This document shows, in pieces, positions 1 through 10,897 of a stretch of DNA of 64,000 nucleotides. Location: the NCBI GenBank assembly GCA_001972305.1, contig BDDD01002138.1:67555-131554 (forward strand), written 5' to 3'. The notes under the pieces are model-generated. The model saw nothing but the letters and a program-made list of their open reading frames with translations. It searched no databases and was not told the DNA's origin. Source of the DNA: Cephalotus follicularis. Taxonomy: Eukaryota > Streptophyta > Magnoliopsida > Oxalidales > Cephalotaceae. The translations under genes were made by a program, and so were the position numbers. Each line of letters starts with the position of its first letter. Within the stretch, counting starts at the first letter, position 1.

Positions 1-992
1 AAAATTACTACTGTTTAAAGGGATTTCAAAGATTTTCAACAAAAGTACTATAGGCACAATTACTGTTTCAACTACTGTTTTCTCTACGGAGATTTACTGT
101 AATGTTATTGTTCCTCAAAATGGAACCCTACTGTATTGTTTTACTGTTCCTCAAAAATGGAACTTTACTAAAATGTTTTACTATTTTCTCAAAAGAGAGA
201 TACTTTCGTATTACATTATATAAGTAATTACTGTACTGTACTGTATTGACTATGATTGATAGTTACGATGGTCTAGTGATCAGAGTGTATCACTGACTAC
301 GGGAGTGAGCCTAAGTGTCAGGAGTTGGCTAGAGCTTATACACCAAACTTATCTGCAATGCAGACCGTGATTGTTAATTGCCCACCAAGTGCCGGCAATA
401 CTGTTGACCTTTTCTATCATCATCGGAATGTATGGTGGTAGTTAGGTGGTGCATCGTTGGGGCTAGGAGGTAGCGACAGATGACACCCACTATTAGTCTT
501 CGGACACCCACTGGATTGATTGATTGTACCCTTTGTGGTATTCTTGATAACTGATTGATTGTAGCCACTTGGTATGATTGCTTATATATATATATACTGT
601 TCTCAAAATATAAACTGTCATGCATGATTACATACATATATTCATCTTCATGCATAATTTCTACTTAGCCGAGTGAGGACAAAGGCTAATACCTACAATT
701 TCAGATTGACAAGCAAGGGATCGAAACAAGTGTTGCTGAAGCTATTTCATGAAGGTTTTATTTAAGGTTGTTATTTATAATAAGTCATACTCCATTATTG
801 TTATATTTGCATTTCCAATATGTAATATATAACTTGTATTGTACTAGTTAAGCATGTAGTATGGGCTGAATGTGATTACTTTTAAATAATCCAGTATATT
901 GAATGCTTTCGCGAATGTTAAGAATTTGTTTAATTGGTAAATACTGGATTAATTACTTAACCATGCGTTAATTTTGAAAACGGGGTGTGACA
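1..992 (+). mobile_element. TE-H: right part of a long Ty3/gypsy LTR, cut by the window edge
   Basis: The block ends with CGGGGTGTGACA, a gypsy LTR terminus. It is related in reverse complement to the LTR at 56575-59018: both hold TTAGCCGAGTGAGGACAAAG (here near 665-684) and both end in AACGGGGTGTGACA. No tRNA primer site follows position 992, so this is a solo LTR or a 3' LTR rather than a 5' LTR. The left end lies outside the window. No protein-coding region is visible in it; the short open frame at 374-655 looks like chance. Confidence 0.65.
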
Positions 993-1849
993 CACACACA
1001 TACTGTCTCTTTCTCTCTCTCTCTCTCTCTCTCTCAAGTTCTTCTTCATCCTTTCTTGTAAAAACTCCATTGTTGGAGCTTGAAAATCTTAGAGCTTAGA
1101 AAGGAATATCGCACTATTCTTCTCTCATCCTCCTTTTGAGCATTATAGGTGGAGGAGATACATTATACCTTGTAGTGTATCTTTACTTCTCTTGATCACT
1201 AGTATAGGTGTTGGAGCTCACCATACAACAAAGGTTCCTTGGAGATCATCTTGACCTTAGAACCTTGCATGGTATGAGATTGTAAGTCCCAACTTATAGT
1301 ATGTTGAGAGAAAAATTTTGGCCACTTAGAGGAACCCTTGGACACGTGAGTTTTGCTACCTTGGAGCACAAAGCTTGGAGCTTGGAGAAGGAACTAAGAA
1401 CCTTAAAGTGTAAAGGGAGCATTCTTGAAGGAATGAGCCATCACTTTGGGTAATGAATCCTCTTCTCCTTCTTCCTTTTCTTTCTCCTTTTAGTTTTGGC
1501 CTTGCTAGGGTTTAATGTTGGAAACCTAGCAATTTATGTGTTTGTATCTTGGAGGTACCCTAATCGAAACCCCAAGGGTTTTATGGCTTGGAACCCACGG
1601 GTTCACTAGGGATTGCTTGGCAAACCCTAGTTTTTAGTTTGGTTGGATCCATATTGTTGCTTACTTGACCCATGAGTTCCCTGGACATTCTATGTGATGT
1701 GGTTCAATTGGAAGTTAATTAGAGATCCTTGGACATGGTATGGACATTCATGGACATAGATATTTAGAGTGTTCCTTGGCTTGGAGCAACTTTGATTGAA
1801 AAATCAAAGTTAAGCACTATTTGTACCTATCACCTAAAATGGACCATAA
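993..1849. other. Unclassified stretch with CT microsatellite, LTR-like
   Basis: The stretch starts with CA repeats and a pure CT tract (about 1011-1036). AT-rich, T-rich text with 'ttggagc' words follows. The CT-rich leader resembles the transcribed part of a plant LTR, such as that at about 2600-2690 in solo LTR G, so it may be a truncated LTR into which TE-H inserted. I see no coding region. Confidence 0.35.
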
Positions 1850-2338
1850 CCTTCAAAATATCTTCCAAAAACGAATCGGACCAAATTTTTCCTTGTACAG
1901 TTGAGCTTCCACTACATTAGTATTTACCATAAATGGTCTGTTATTAGCAAGAACAATCTCAACTTCGCCATCTTTATTCCACATAACAAGTTATTGGTGT
2001 AAAGAAGACGAGATAAATGTATTACAATGGATCCAGTCACAACCAAGCAAAGCATCATATAAACTTGGACCATCCACCACAAAAAATGCTACTAGAGACG
2101 ATGTACTACCAATGTTTAACTCCACCAGAAGAACTCCTTTTGTTTTTGAAATGCTTCCATCAAAACCAATGACTAAATATCAGTCTCAATACGATTTGCT
2201 TTGGTTTTGGTGATCTTTTTTAAGATATTCAATGGTAGTATACTGACTGCAGCATCATTATTGATGAAGTCTTTAGATATTGGAACTCCATCCAAAAGTG
2301 CTTTGATATATAACGCCCTTAAATGTTGGGTCATCTCA
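1850..2338 (-). pseudogene. TE-F: decayed gypsy aspartic protease region
   Basis: Read on the minus strand this matches the retroviral-type aspartic protease of Tat-like gypsy elements. There is an 'ALYIKALLDGVPISK' lead-in, a degenerate active site (INNDAAVSILP where the family has VDNGAAVNILP) and a downstream 'YDALLGCDWIH' flap-side motif. Both active-site changes are of the G-to-A type expected from cytosine deamination. Several stops interrupt it. It is separated from its upstream part (4864-6540) by solo LTR G. Confidence 0.6.
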
Positions 2339-4863
2339 TGTAACAATCGAATTATGTACTGTATTTTATAGTATACATTGTACCATATTGTATTATATTG
2401 TTATTGACTAGATTGAAGTATTTTATACTTGTCCCTATATTATTAATTTATGCATAAACATCTCTATTATTATTCAAGGTAGTTTAATCTGAGTTTCGGA
2501 GTGTAGGGATGTTGTTAACTGTGACCACATGAATTATATCAATTGTGGCCACACATTAACTTATATAAGCAGCCTTTAGCCTTTAACACATCACATTCAC
2601 TAGCTCTCTCTTCTCCCACTCTTGAGCTCCTTCTCCCCCTCTCTTCTTCACCTAACTTCATACCACACACACACACATATCTTCTTCTCCTCAATCTGTC
2701 ACCACAAACCAGTGACCATTGAAGAGAATATTGATCATCATCTTTCCGTCTGCATCACCATTGTTGAAGCTCACAAGATTTTGGGGATTTTAGACTTGGG
2801 ACTAACCTACAGTCTCTTCTAAATAATCAACAAACAAGTTCCAAAGCATTTGGTAGATACTTTTCACCTAAAATGCTTAAAATTATACACATATAAATGT
2901 TATTGATTGATTATATTGACTGAAATTGATTGCTATTGATTAAGATTGAGCTTTAAGGTTTATAATGATTTCTTGACCTAGAATTGGATCTGAGGTAAAA
3001 TCATTGAAACAAATGATTGTAAACTAATTTACAACCCTAAAATAATCTTTATGAACCTTTAGATTTAAAGGGATTTGATTCACCAAAAGATTGGATTGAA
3101 TAAATGGTACTTTGACATGAACAGATCATGTTTCTGATCTGTTTAAGCGTCGTCGCCTTGCCCATGGGCATTGCCGCTTAGACCAGTTTCACATCGATAT
3201 TGGCTCGATTGCCCAACCAAAGCGTTGACTCTTAAGCTATGGGCGTTTCTGCTTAATACTAGGACATTCCCAGTGTTGATAGCTGATACTAAGCACTGAC
3301 ACATAAGCCAAGGCGTCGCCACTTAGTATCTGTTTTACAAAACTGAGCTAGGATGCCAGGCGTCGATGCTTGGATTGAAGGCATCAATTTGAGATCACTC
3401 AAGCCTTTTTAAACCAATTTTCTATCTTCGTTAGGCAGGTATTGATCTTTTGGTAGATCAATTGATTATACTACACTATCAATTGACATGCTTGACCGAT
3501 TGATTCATTGACCGATATATTGATTAACTGACTGTTTCGACTATGATCTATTTACTGACCGACCCATCGTATTGAACGATTGAGTAGCCATGTCGATTGA
3601 TTGATTACAACCATAGGCGCTTTAGCGATCTCTAGTTAGACATGCTAGGAGATGGTTAAATGTTCATCTGTTGCCTTTTGTTAGACACTCACCGCCTATT
3701 GGCTATTGTCATTGATTGATTGATTGCATTGCATTGCATTGTACCATTCCTATTAGAGTGACTTCATGACTCTATTCAGGCATGCTAGGCAATGGTTAAA
3801 TATCCATTTGTTACCTCTGATTAGATCATCACCGTCATTCGACTATTGATTGAGCTGCCAATGGGCAAAGATACTATGTTCCAATGACTCTCACTGTCCA
3901 GTATATGCTCCAGTGACTCTTACTGTCAAGTGTGCACCATGGTGACCCTCACCATTCAGTATGCTCTTTGGTTACCCTCACCATTGAGTATGCACTTGGA
4001 TGGAAATAACCACTAGGTATGCGCATAGATGGTACTTACCATTGTGTACGCGCTCAGATGGCTTTTATTACTGAGTATTTGCTTAGATGATACCAACCAC
4101 TAAGTAGGACTAGTTGATTGGGATTTGGCCAATCCAAGTCCGCTAAACCCATCTATCCACCTTTTTCGAAGGACTACCTTTCGTGGTTAAGCTATCGATA
4201 TCGATATTGACATTGATATTAATATTGACATTGTACACATTGGAGGTCACATGCTCTAAAGGAACTAATTAGGTGTATTTATACGCCACCATTGACTGTC
4301 TGATAGATGATTGATAGGACCGATTGATTAGATCTCAAATCTATACACCGATATGGGAAGATGGTATACGAATGGTATATCACAACTGGCATTCATGCAT
4401 TCAAATGACATAAATTGATATTGACATTGTAAATGTATATCATATTGATATGATAGAGCATGACTGTACATAGCATAATCCACGCATGGGGATATATCTG
4501 TTTGGCCATTTTGGCTAACACATCCTTCGGGATTGGGCATCTATTTTGGTACAGGTAACACAACGGTGACCAGAAGTCATGGAGACTTCTAGTTGCAGCT
4601 GTATGTTGAAGATTGAAGACTTTGGATCTTACTACTTTATATCTAGCATGTATAAGTACTGTATTATTTTGGATGATGTTGTACTTTAATTAGGGCTTGT
4701 AACAACTAACATGTTTAGCTATTGTTACATTCAAGCTTGATGCATGCTTTGTATTAAAGTTTTAAATTATCCTACATTTTGATACATTACCAAGGCTCAA
4801 CTATTGAATGTTTTACATTGTAAGTAACGCATCGGGTTTGTAACCCAGACTTAGGGTGTTACA
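2339..4863 (+). mobile_element. TE-G: solo long LTR inserted in TE-F
   Basis: It starts TGTAACAATCGAATTATGTA and ends TTAGGGTGTTACA. The 2525 bp length and layout match the LTRs at 14998-17449 and 59572-61995, including GAGTTTCGGAG near 2490, 'GAAGGACTACCTT' near 4170 and 'CATCCTTCGGG' near 4520. Flanks are tctca (2334-2338) and tcaca (4864-4868), an imperfect 5-bp target duplication. No internal region or second LTR is present, so it is a solo LTR left by LTR-LTR recombination. It splits the protease/gag remnant of TE-F. Confidence 0.8.
3881..4107. repeat. Irregular tandem repeat, about 29 bp per unit, inside LTR G
   Basis: About seven diverged units follow one another, each containing a variant of 'tacttaccattgtgtacgcgctcagatgg'-type text split as tggtacttaccattgtg + tacgcgctcaga. 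The three best-kept units (about 3990-4090) are each 29 bp. It sits in the part of the LTR that in A and B lies downstream of the promoter. Confidence 0.6.
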
Positions 4864-6540
4864 TCACATACGATGGGAGTTGAAAAGCAAATTCAACTTT
4901 CTCATGCAGTGTTGTGGTACGATTGTTGAAGAAGGCCCAACTTCAAAAGTATAATGACTGTTATCTAGAGTATTGAAATATTTGAATTTGAAATTTTGAA
5001 TTTCGGCTGCTGGAACGGTCTTGTATTCAACCACATCTCTATCCATGCCCCCAAGCTAGTCAACTTTTGGACCAAACATAAGTGGAAGGAGATAGTTGAT
5101 TGACACTTGAGAAGGATTACTTTCCGATCTAGAATTTTCTTCCATGTCATCAACTGACTTCTACTGGTATGATTGCTCCCGTTCTAGTCAGTCTTTGCCT
5201 CGGAGAAAATTTTTACCATGACTTTGATGTGATTGTGATTGTACTTTAGTATCACCTGACTTTCGATCGTTCTCACTTGACTTTCGATCTTTCTCAATTA
5301 AAGAAGGAAATTATACTTTTGACTATAGTTTGGATTTAATCACATCTCCCCTTAGTGATTGACTATCATCAATTTTACAAAACCATTCATTTGACTGTAA
5401 TGGAAATCAGTCTTCATCAATTAAACCTTTACGATATTGATTAAATCGTTACCATCTATGCCTTTATGCTTTAGACATCATATGATAAGGTGGCAACCTG
5501 AAATGTTCTGGTGGTTGATACGAATGCTCATACCACTGATTATCTTTGACCTGAGGAACTTTGAATGACTATGGATTCTTATGAAAATCTTATTGATTAG
5601 TCTTCATTATACTTAATCTTTGTTCCGGTAGAACATTGAACCTATTAGTTTTGAAAGAAGGAGTTTCAGAGATACCTTGTTTAGTACCAGCCTCCCATGT
5701 CTCCATCAATTCAACTAGTACTCTGTCTGTCAATTTCAAACGGTTGTGAATCCGGTTTGGGCCTTCAGAGTAACTAGAGGACACTTGCTGAATTATCTGA
5801 CCTTCATTGTTCTCTCATTTCATTTGTTTGGCTATTACTCTAAAGGAACTCCAGGGACTACAACAATCACCACAACAATCCATTGACGTCTTTCACACAA
5901 CACTTCTGGATCAACTAACACCTTATCCGAAAAAGTTGTTTTTGCTTTCCCTTTTTGGTCATGAGTAATTTGATCAGATATATCAACTTTGACTCATGGT
6001 TTTGAAAGTTTTTTCAGATTGGCAAAAATAACATTTGTTTGAGCAGATTTTGGAAAAGGATTTTAATCTAGAAGCATTTGATCTTTTTGTTTCTCATGAA
6101 ATACTAGATGGCCATTTGCAATAGCCTCCTATCAATAATACGGTTGGTCTCTCATTCTACACATTGTGCCAAGTTTTAATACTCTTTTTCTATTTGACAC
6201 CAAAATGCAGCAATAATTTAGCCCTAACCAGAAGGAGAAACATCTCCATTCCTCAATCGTGATGCTCCCGGATTAAAAGGGTGAGAATAACTTTCATCAC
6301 CAAGAGGCTGGCTTTCCGTATTGATAGGTAATGGATTGGAATCCACATTGACCAAATTGTTGGGCTAACCAGAAGATTTCTCCTTTTCAATCGTACCAGG
6401 GTTGGTTTCTATCTCTGTATGTTTGTGCACATTTCCTAGTGAATGTTCTGATGGTACTCCTTATGAGGAGTGTCCGTATCTACATTCTGATCTGACATAG
6501 ATCGATAGGTAATGGTTACCATAATGACACCAAATTCCCA
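4864..6540 (-). pseudogene. TE-F: decayed gag region of a Tat-like gypsy element
   Basis: Short minus-strand open stretches (4864-5046, 4965-5153, 5590-5784) separated by stops and frameshifts lie between a primer site at 6549-6566 and the protease at 1850-2338. Position and strand make this the gag and gag-pro linker of TE-F, though similarity to known gag proteins is weak by eye. It is not expected to make protein. Confidence 0.45.
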
Positions 6541-6548
6541 AATGTTGT

Positions 6549-6566
6549 CCCACCGGGTGTGCCAAA
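6549..6566 (-). other. TE-F primer binding site
   Basis: On the minus strand the text directly after the LTR is TTTGGCACACCCGGTGGGAC, the form used as a tRNA primer site next to the 5' LTR of several plant gypsy elements. It fixes the orientation of TE-F as minus. Confidence 0.6.
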
Positions 6567-6567
6567 T

Positions 6568-7229
6568 TGTTTTCTAGCAAAATTTGCTCCTAGATACAGT
6601 CTAGGAATAAAGGTGTGCCAAGGAGAAATCCCCCAATTCGTAAGTGTGTTAATCAAGAGAAGTGAAGAAGACCATAACCTTCTCTAGGTTCAAAACCCCT
6701 GATACTCAATAACAATAGGTAGGAATTGTTGTGATAAAATGGAAGGATGTTTAAATGGATTTGATGGAAATCGAAGTGGAAATATACTTGATGAAAATTT
6801 TAACAATTAAGAACTACTCCTAAGAAAAAGTAAGTGCAAGACAAAAATTGAAAAAAGATAAGGAAATTGCAATAATCACATTAGTGATGTTGGTCAGGGA
6901 CCTTTTACAAACACTGTTTACAGACAAATTTATAGGTTTACAAGAAGAGTACTAGATAACCTTATCTATTTGAATTTGAATAATTCAAATCAAACACATA
7001 ACTGATCAATTTGAATTTAATAACATAATCGTTCCCTTCAGATCTTGAAGTAACCATATCTAATTCGAAATGAGTCATCGGTCTTCATGAATAACTCAGT
7101 CATCATATTTGGATTATTTTACGTAAATACTAATTATAATACCTGAATTCACAATTATGAAACAGTCAAGATACCTATAATATTTTACGATCTTGTCAAA
7201 ATTGCAAGTGTATAATTCAGGCGTCAACA
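6568..7229 (-). mobile_element. TE-F: probable 5' LTR
   Basis: The block abuts the primer site. On the minus strand it would begin TGTTGACGCCTGAATTATAC and end GCTAGAAAACA, giving TG...CA ends and 662 bp. No second copy is present in the window, so the far boundary is inferred from the TGTT/AACA ends only. Confidence 0.5.
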
Positions 7230-8453
7230 ATAAAATATCAAATCCAATAATTAGATTTGAAACATATTAATCTCAAGTCACTTAAATAAAATAACTAAGT
7301 AATGTGCTTTGAGAACATATATATAAACCATTTGCCTTTCTTGTGGGTCAAACCAATCCATTTTTTGTACATACTATATGTATTTTCAACAAGTAATACT
7401 AGATTCTTATGGTATTGAAAATTTTATATTTAGGTTTTTTTTTTAGGAATATAGTTTAATATTTTTAAATTAGTCTCAAAACCCAATAATCAAATTCTTG
7501 ACTCTGCCTGTATGTCTAATCAATATTTGTTTTATGATGTCGGAGTTTGATTTGTCATAGATACGTGTAATAATCAAGCTAATCAATGAAAGAATTCCTT
7601 AAGTCTCTTTCCCACATGTCACATCTAAAACTTCAAAAAAGAATTCCACCTCTCTAACTATAATGTGTATATATATGGTAGAAATTAAAGCAACAAGCAT
7701 TTCTTTACATATAAAGTGTTGATTAATTTGGATTATACCTACCTATCCAAATCGATCCCAATTGCATCTCCTTTAGCAAGGAAAAAGGCGAAAAACTATA
7801 TACAAGCCATTTTCCTGTGAGAAATATATTCCTTTTAAAGGATATGAATTCCATTAAAGAGTCGAGCCATAAGACCATGTATCATTGTCTGACCATACTT
7901 TGGGTTCTTATTCTTCGAACATTTGAAGAATTGTACAGTAAAAATGCAAATCCAAACAATAAAGTTATATGAAGCTTATGATTTGAGCAACAAAAGATTA
8001 TTTCAATCCACAAATAAAGAATCTCCTTTATTTTTGTGTTTAAGTTTAAAAGCAACATCAAAAGATCAAGTGAGTATGTTGGCAACTAGCAATTTACCTG
8101 GCTAACGTGAATACGTAGACGATTAAAAATATTTCACGTGTACATCAAAAGTTACGTCCAATTCAAAATATTATAATACTAAAAATGGTTATAAAATTAA
8201 GTAAACGTTAACTAATTTACTTTAACTAAAGGTTGATTGTTTCAAGAAATTTAGTCATGCACTGATGTATCATTAGAATATATATACATATAAAGTAATA
8301 AACCTTTAGGAAAAAATCTGTAACTGTCTATGATTCCATTCAAAGGCGAGCAAAGACGCACAAAGCGATTAAATGGAAGAATAAAGGTAGCGGAGAACGA
8401 TAGATACACCACAAAGAAAGTCCATTTGGTTGATCGAGACTTTCACATAAGAA
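7230..8453. other. AT-rich stretch without recognisable genes
   Basis: No supported gene is seen. Two overlapping open frames of 60-67 codons on opposite strands (7882-8105) have no recognisable motif and look like chance. The right part (about 8110-8453) may be the decayed continuation of the Harbinger transposase gene that ends at 8454, because that protein stops before its DDE core. Confidence 0.4.
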
Positions 8454-8906
8454 TCACTTCGTGAAGTTAGGATATAGTAGTTTGATTATATCAATGGTCA
8501 TAAGACATATTTTTTCTAATACCTTTTTAAAGTTCCAATTTCTTGTTTCACATGAGTGTTGAAACCGCTCTTGTACAAACCTATTAACACAACCATGTCC
8601 CAAAATATACACCGACATCCCAACAATATCTTTCAGGCCTAAATTTTTAGAACCTTTCATGCCATACTTGATTTCCAAGTCTTTGCACAAACTTAAAAAT
8701 ACATTTTTCTCCATTCTAAACATATTCATGCATCTTCTTTCAATACCTTCAAAAATTTCTAACAGCCTCATATTCCCTGTATGACTTGATGTCATGCATG
8801 GCTCCTTGTAGATATATTTCACATAATACATTTGAATAAAAACAACAATGACAGACACGATTGTATAAAATTCTTCATCATCAAACTCATGACAGTAAAT
8901 ATCCAT
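8454..8906 (-). pseudogene. TE-J: PIF/Harbinger transposase, N-terminal fragment
   Basis: The 150-residue frame carries the N-terminal helical region of plant Harbinger transposases. In order: RMEKNVFLSLC, a 'YGMKGSKNL' segment, a 'VGMSVYILGHG' helix and the very characteristic 'RFVQERFQHSCET' motif (about residues 109-121; usual form RxxQERFQHSGET). The DDE nuclease core that should follow is absent, so the gene is truncated and cannot supply catalysis. Known members cut and paste DNA with help from a Myb/SANT partner protein. That partner, ORF1, lies just upstream on the same strand (9105-10426). Confidence 0.8.
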
Positions 8907-9104
8907 AGTTTAAGATCACCTGAAAAATAATTACGTAAAAAAATATTTATATCAATAAAGTTCAATATTTAAAAAAATAATTACAATCCACAAATACTTC
9001 AAATATCTAAACATTCTTAAATAATAATATCATAAACAACAAAAAAAAGACCTAACAAGATATTCAATCTATATTCCTGTGACGACTATATACTCATAGT
9101 GAAG

Positions 9105-9360
9105 CTAAGAAACCTTTAAACTTAGTGATTTTAAAGTTACAAACATCTCTCTTTCCATTTTCACCATAAAAAGTTGAGTTGCAAACAAATATATATCTCC
9201 ACTCCCCTCAATCTCGGACATGTTATCTAATGCATCAATCACCTCAAAAATACTACAGCCAGATAAATCTTGATTAATCGAAATAGGATTATTCCTTTTT
9301 TCTAATACTTCATTCAAGTGATCTATTTGATTTGAAAGTTTTGAAGCACCACCAATTTTG
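9105..9360 (-). pseudogene. TE-J: Harbinger ORF1, C-terminal part
   Basis: The frame reads 'NEVLEKRNNPISI...CSIFEVIDALDNMSEIEGSGDIYLFATQLFMVKMEREMF'. This has the ending typical of Harbinger ORF1 proteins: a short 'LDxMxEI' segment followed by 'LYLFAxxLFxxKxxREMF'. In-frame text continues upstream on the minus strand to about 9360 (GGASKLSNQIDHL) after a frame change. It is separated from the Myb/SANT part (10121-10426) by an inserted proline-rich segment ending in poly(A). ORF1 is known to help bring the transposase to DNA. Confidence 0.6.
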
Positions 9361-9448
9361 TTGCTTCATACTTTAACCTTTTTTCCTTGAATTCCTTGTA
9401 CATTATGGTCTTTAACTATTCTTTTCTTCTTATCTTGAAGAGATTAAA

Positions 9449-9790
9449 TTTTTTTTTTTTTTTTAGTTTCTCTTACAAAGAAGAGCAAGGGAGAACAACA
9501 CGAACATATATAGTGAGTTACACAGGAAAGGATGATATCAATGGAAGCTCTTATTTTTACAATAGCTAATATATTAACCCAGGTAGGCAGTCAGTTGGAT
9601 GATGGAGGCTTGTGGGGAGGCTTGTATGGAGGGGTTTCTGGTTTCTTCCCAGGAGTTGGTTGCTTCATCTTCCTTGGTAGCTTGTGTGAGCCCTCAAAAT
9701 CCTCAACCAAAATGTGTCCTGGGTGATGCTCATGTGGTGGCTTCTCACCCTTACCCTTTGGTGGCTTATGATTAGTACTTATTCCAAGAC
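9449..9790 (-). pseudogene. Probable retroposed fragment of a proline-rich protein gene
   Basis: On the minus strand a Lys/Pro/His-rich stretch (KPPKGKGEKPPHEHHPGH, then ...PPYKPPHKPPSSN and a stop at 9591) resembles plant proline-rich cell-wall or nodulin-like proteins and not Harbinger ORF1. About 125 bp of 3' UTR-like text follows, then 16 uninterrupted A residues (seen as T at 9449-9464). ORF1 coding text lies on both sides. A truncated mRNA copied into ORF1 is the simplest explanation. I could not identify a clear target duplication, and the 5' edge near 9790 is approximate. Confidence 0.5.
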
Positions 9791-10120
9791 CAACATCATC
9801 CAATCTGTGATTTTGATCATCCTCTTCTAAATCATCGCTACATAAAAAAAAATAGCTTTTTTATTAGATACGTCTCTGATATGATTTGGGAATATGCCGG
9901 GTGACGGTAACTATGCATGCTATATCACGAAACATCTTATCTAGTTTATCCTATATATACCTTTTTTTTAAAACTTTTCAAAGACCTTTTCCAAATACAT
10001 TGAAAAAAGTAATTAATATAAGATGATTATCTAAAATTCTGCATAACTAAAATTAAATGCTTATAAATAATATAATCCTTTCCTCCCACCAGACATTCAT
10101 AGAATAAACTGTTTGTTTCT

Positions 10121-10426
10121 TCATATTTCACCCAAAACCAATTTTTTGCCAATTAATTTTTTCCAATTTTTCCAACCCTTCTTTAATCCATCCCATTTAT
10201 TTTTCATCTGGGATTTATCAAGCTCTCTTCCAGTTGTATCGTTAAAATTATCAATCAAATTTTTCCATCCTTTCAAGTTAAAATGCATCCCATGACGATT
10301 TTCAGCGTCAATTTCTTTTATGTACAAGTACTGAAGTTGGATTCCATTGTGCAACAGTTTTTGTACAATTAATCTTATTCTTTCCCATATATAATGAAAT
10401 ATAAAAGTAACAAAATAAAAACACAA
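10121..10426 (-). pseudogene. TE-J: Harbinger ORF1, Myb/SANT-like DNA-binding domain
   Basis: Residues about 50-95 read 'GWKNLIDNFNDTTGRELDKSQMKNKWDGLKKGWKNWKKL' (shown here in shorter pieces: GWKNLIDNFNDTTGR; KNKWDGLKKGWKNWKKL). This is the Myb/SANT-like domain of plant Harbinger ORF1 proteins, with its spaced tryptophans. It binds the element's DNA in known family members. Upstream of it, J is interrupted by TE-D at 10619/10620. The downstream text continues with an 'MFRDIAC' segment near 9900-9940 before the proline-rich insertion. Confidence 0.75.
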
Positions 10427-10619
10427 AAAATGACTATTATTTACTAACCAGTTACAACAGCATTTTTGTATATTAACAAAATCTATAGTTGATGTATAGG
10501 AAAATACTAACTTAGTTGAGAATTAACAATTACGTTTTAATAGTTTCATTATAATACTATCTCTATATACTGCAGCAGTGAATTTTTTAATAGTTTCTCT
10601 ATGCACATAATATGATATG
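10427..10619 (-). mobile_element. TE-J segment between ORF1 and the TE-D insertion
   Basis: AT-rich sequence upstream of the ORF1 Myb/SANT domain. It ends with atatg (10615-10619), the left target duplication of TE-D. The same element resumes at 31449 after D. No coding motif is seen. Confidence 0.55.
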
Positions 10620-10897
10620 TGTTGATGTAGAAATCCCTTTTTCAACAGTGTCTTACGTGAAAATTTTTGATTTTTAGAGGAAACGCTAGGAAATACCCGA
10701 GAAGAAAGTTTAGTGGAGTGTTCCTGCATAAGTAGAACAAAAAAACTACGGAGGTCAAGGAGCTTGATCTCCCGGGGACACTTTGACGCTCAAATTAGAT
10801 AATGTACAGGAAGATTTAGGTTCTGTAAAAATGGCTGACCTGTTTAAAGTAGATGTTTTATTTTTTTTATAGGTCTGGATTGTAACTGTTGAGCGTG
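10620..10897 (-). mobile_element. TE-D 3' LTR, part 1 (ends with C target duplication)
   Basis: Matches 30906-31190 of the 5' LTR closely, for example 'gatctcccggggacac' in both. It is cut at gcgtg (10893-10897), where TE-C inserted, and resumes at 20998. Confidence 0.9.

Noticed and set aside
1850..6566. TE-F as an endogenous pararetrovirus
   Set aside because: A gypsy-type primer site next to an LTR-like block and Tat-like protease spacing are visible. No movement-protein or coat-protein motif is seen.
9532..9803. Plus-strand glycine-rich open frame at 9532-9726 as a real small gene
   Set aside because: It is the complement of the Lys/Pro-rich minus-strand frame (Gly codons opposite Pro codons), and the poly(A) tail fixes the minus strand as the sense of the mRNA copy.
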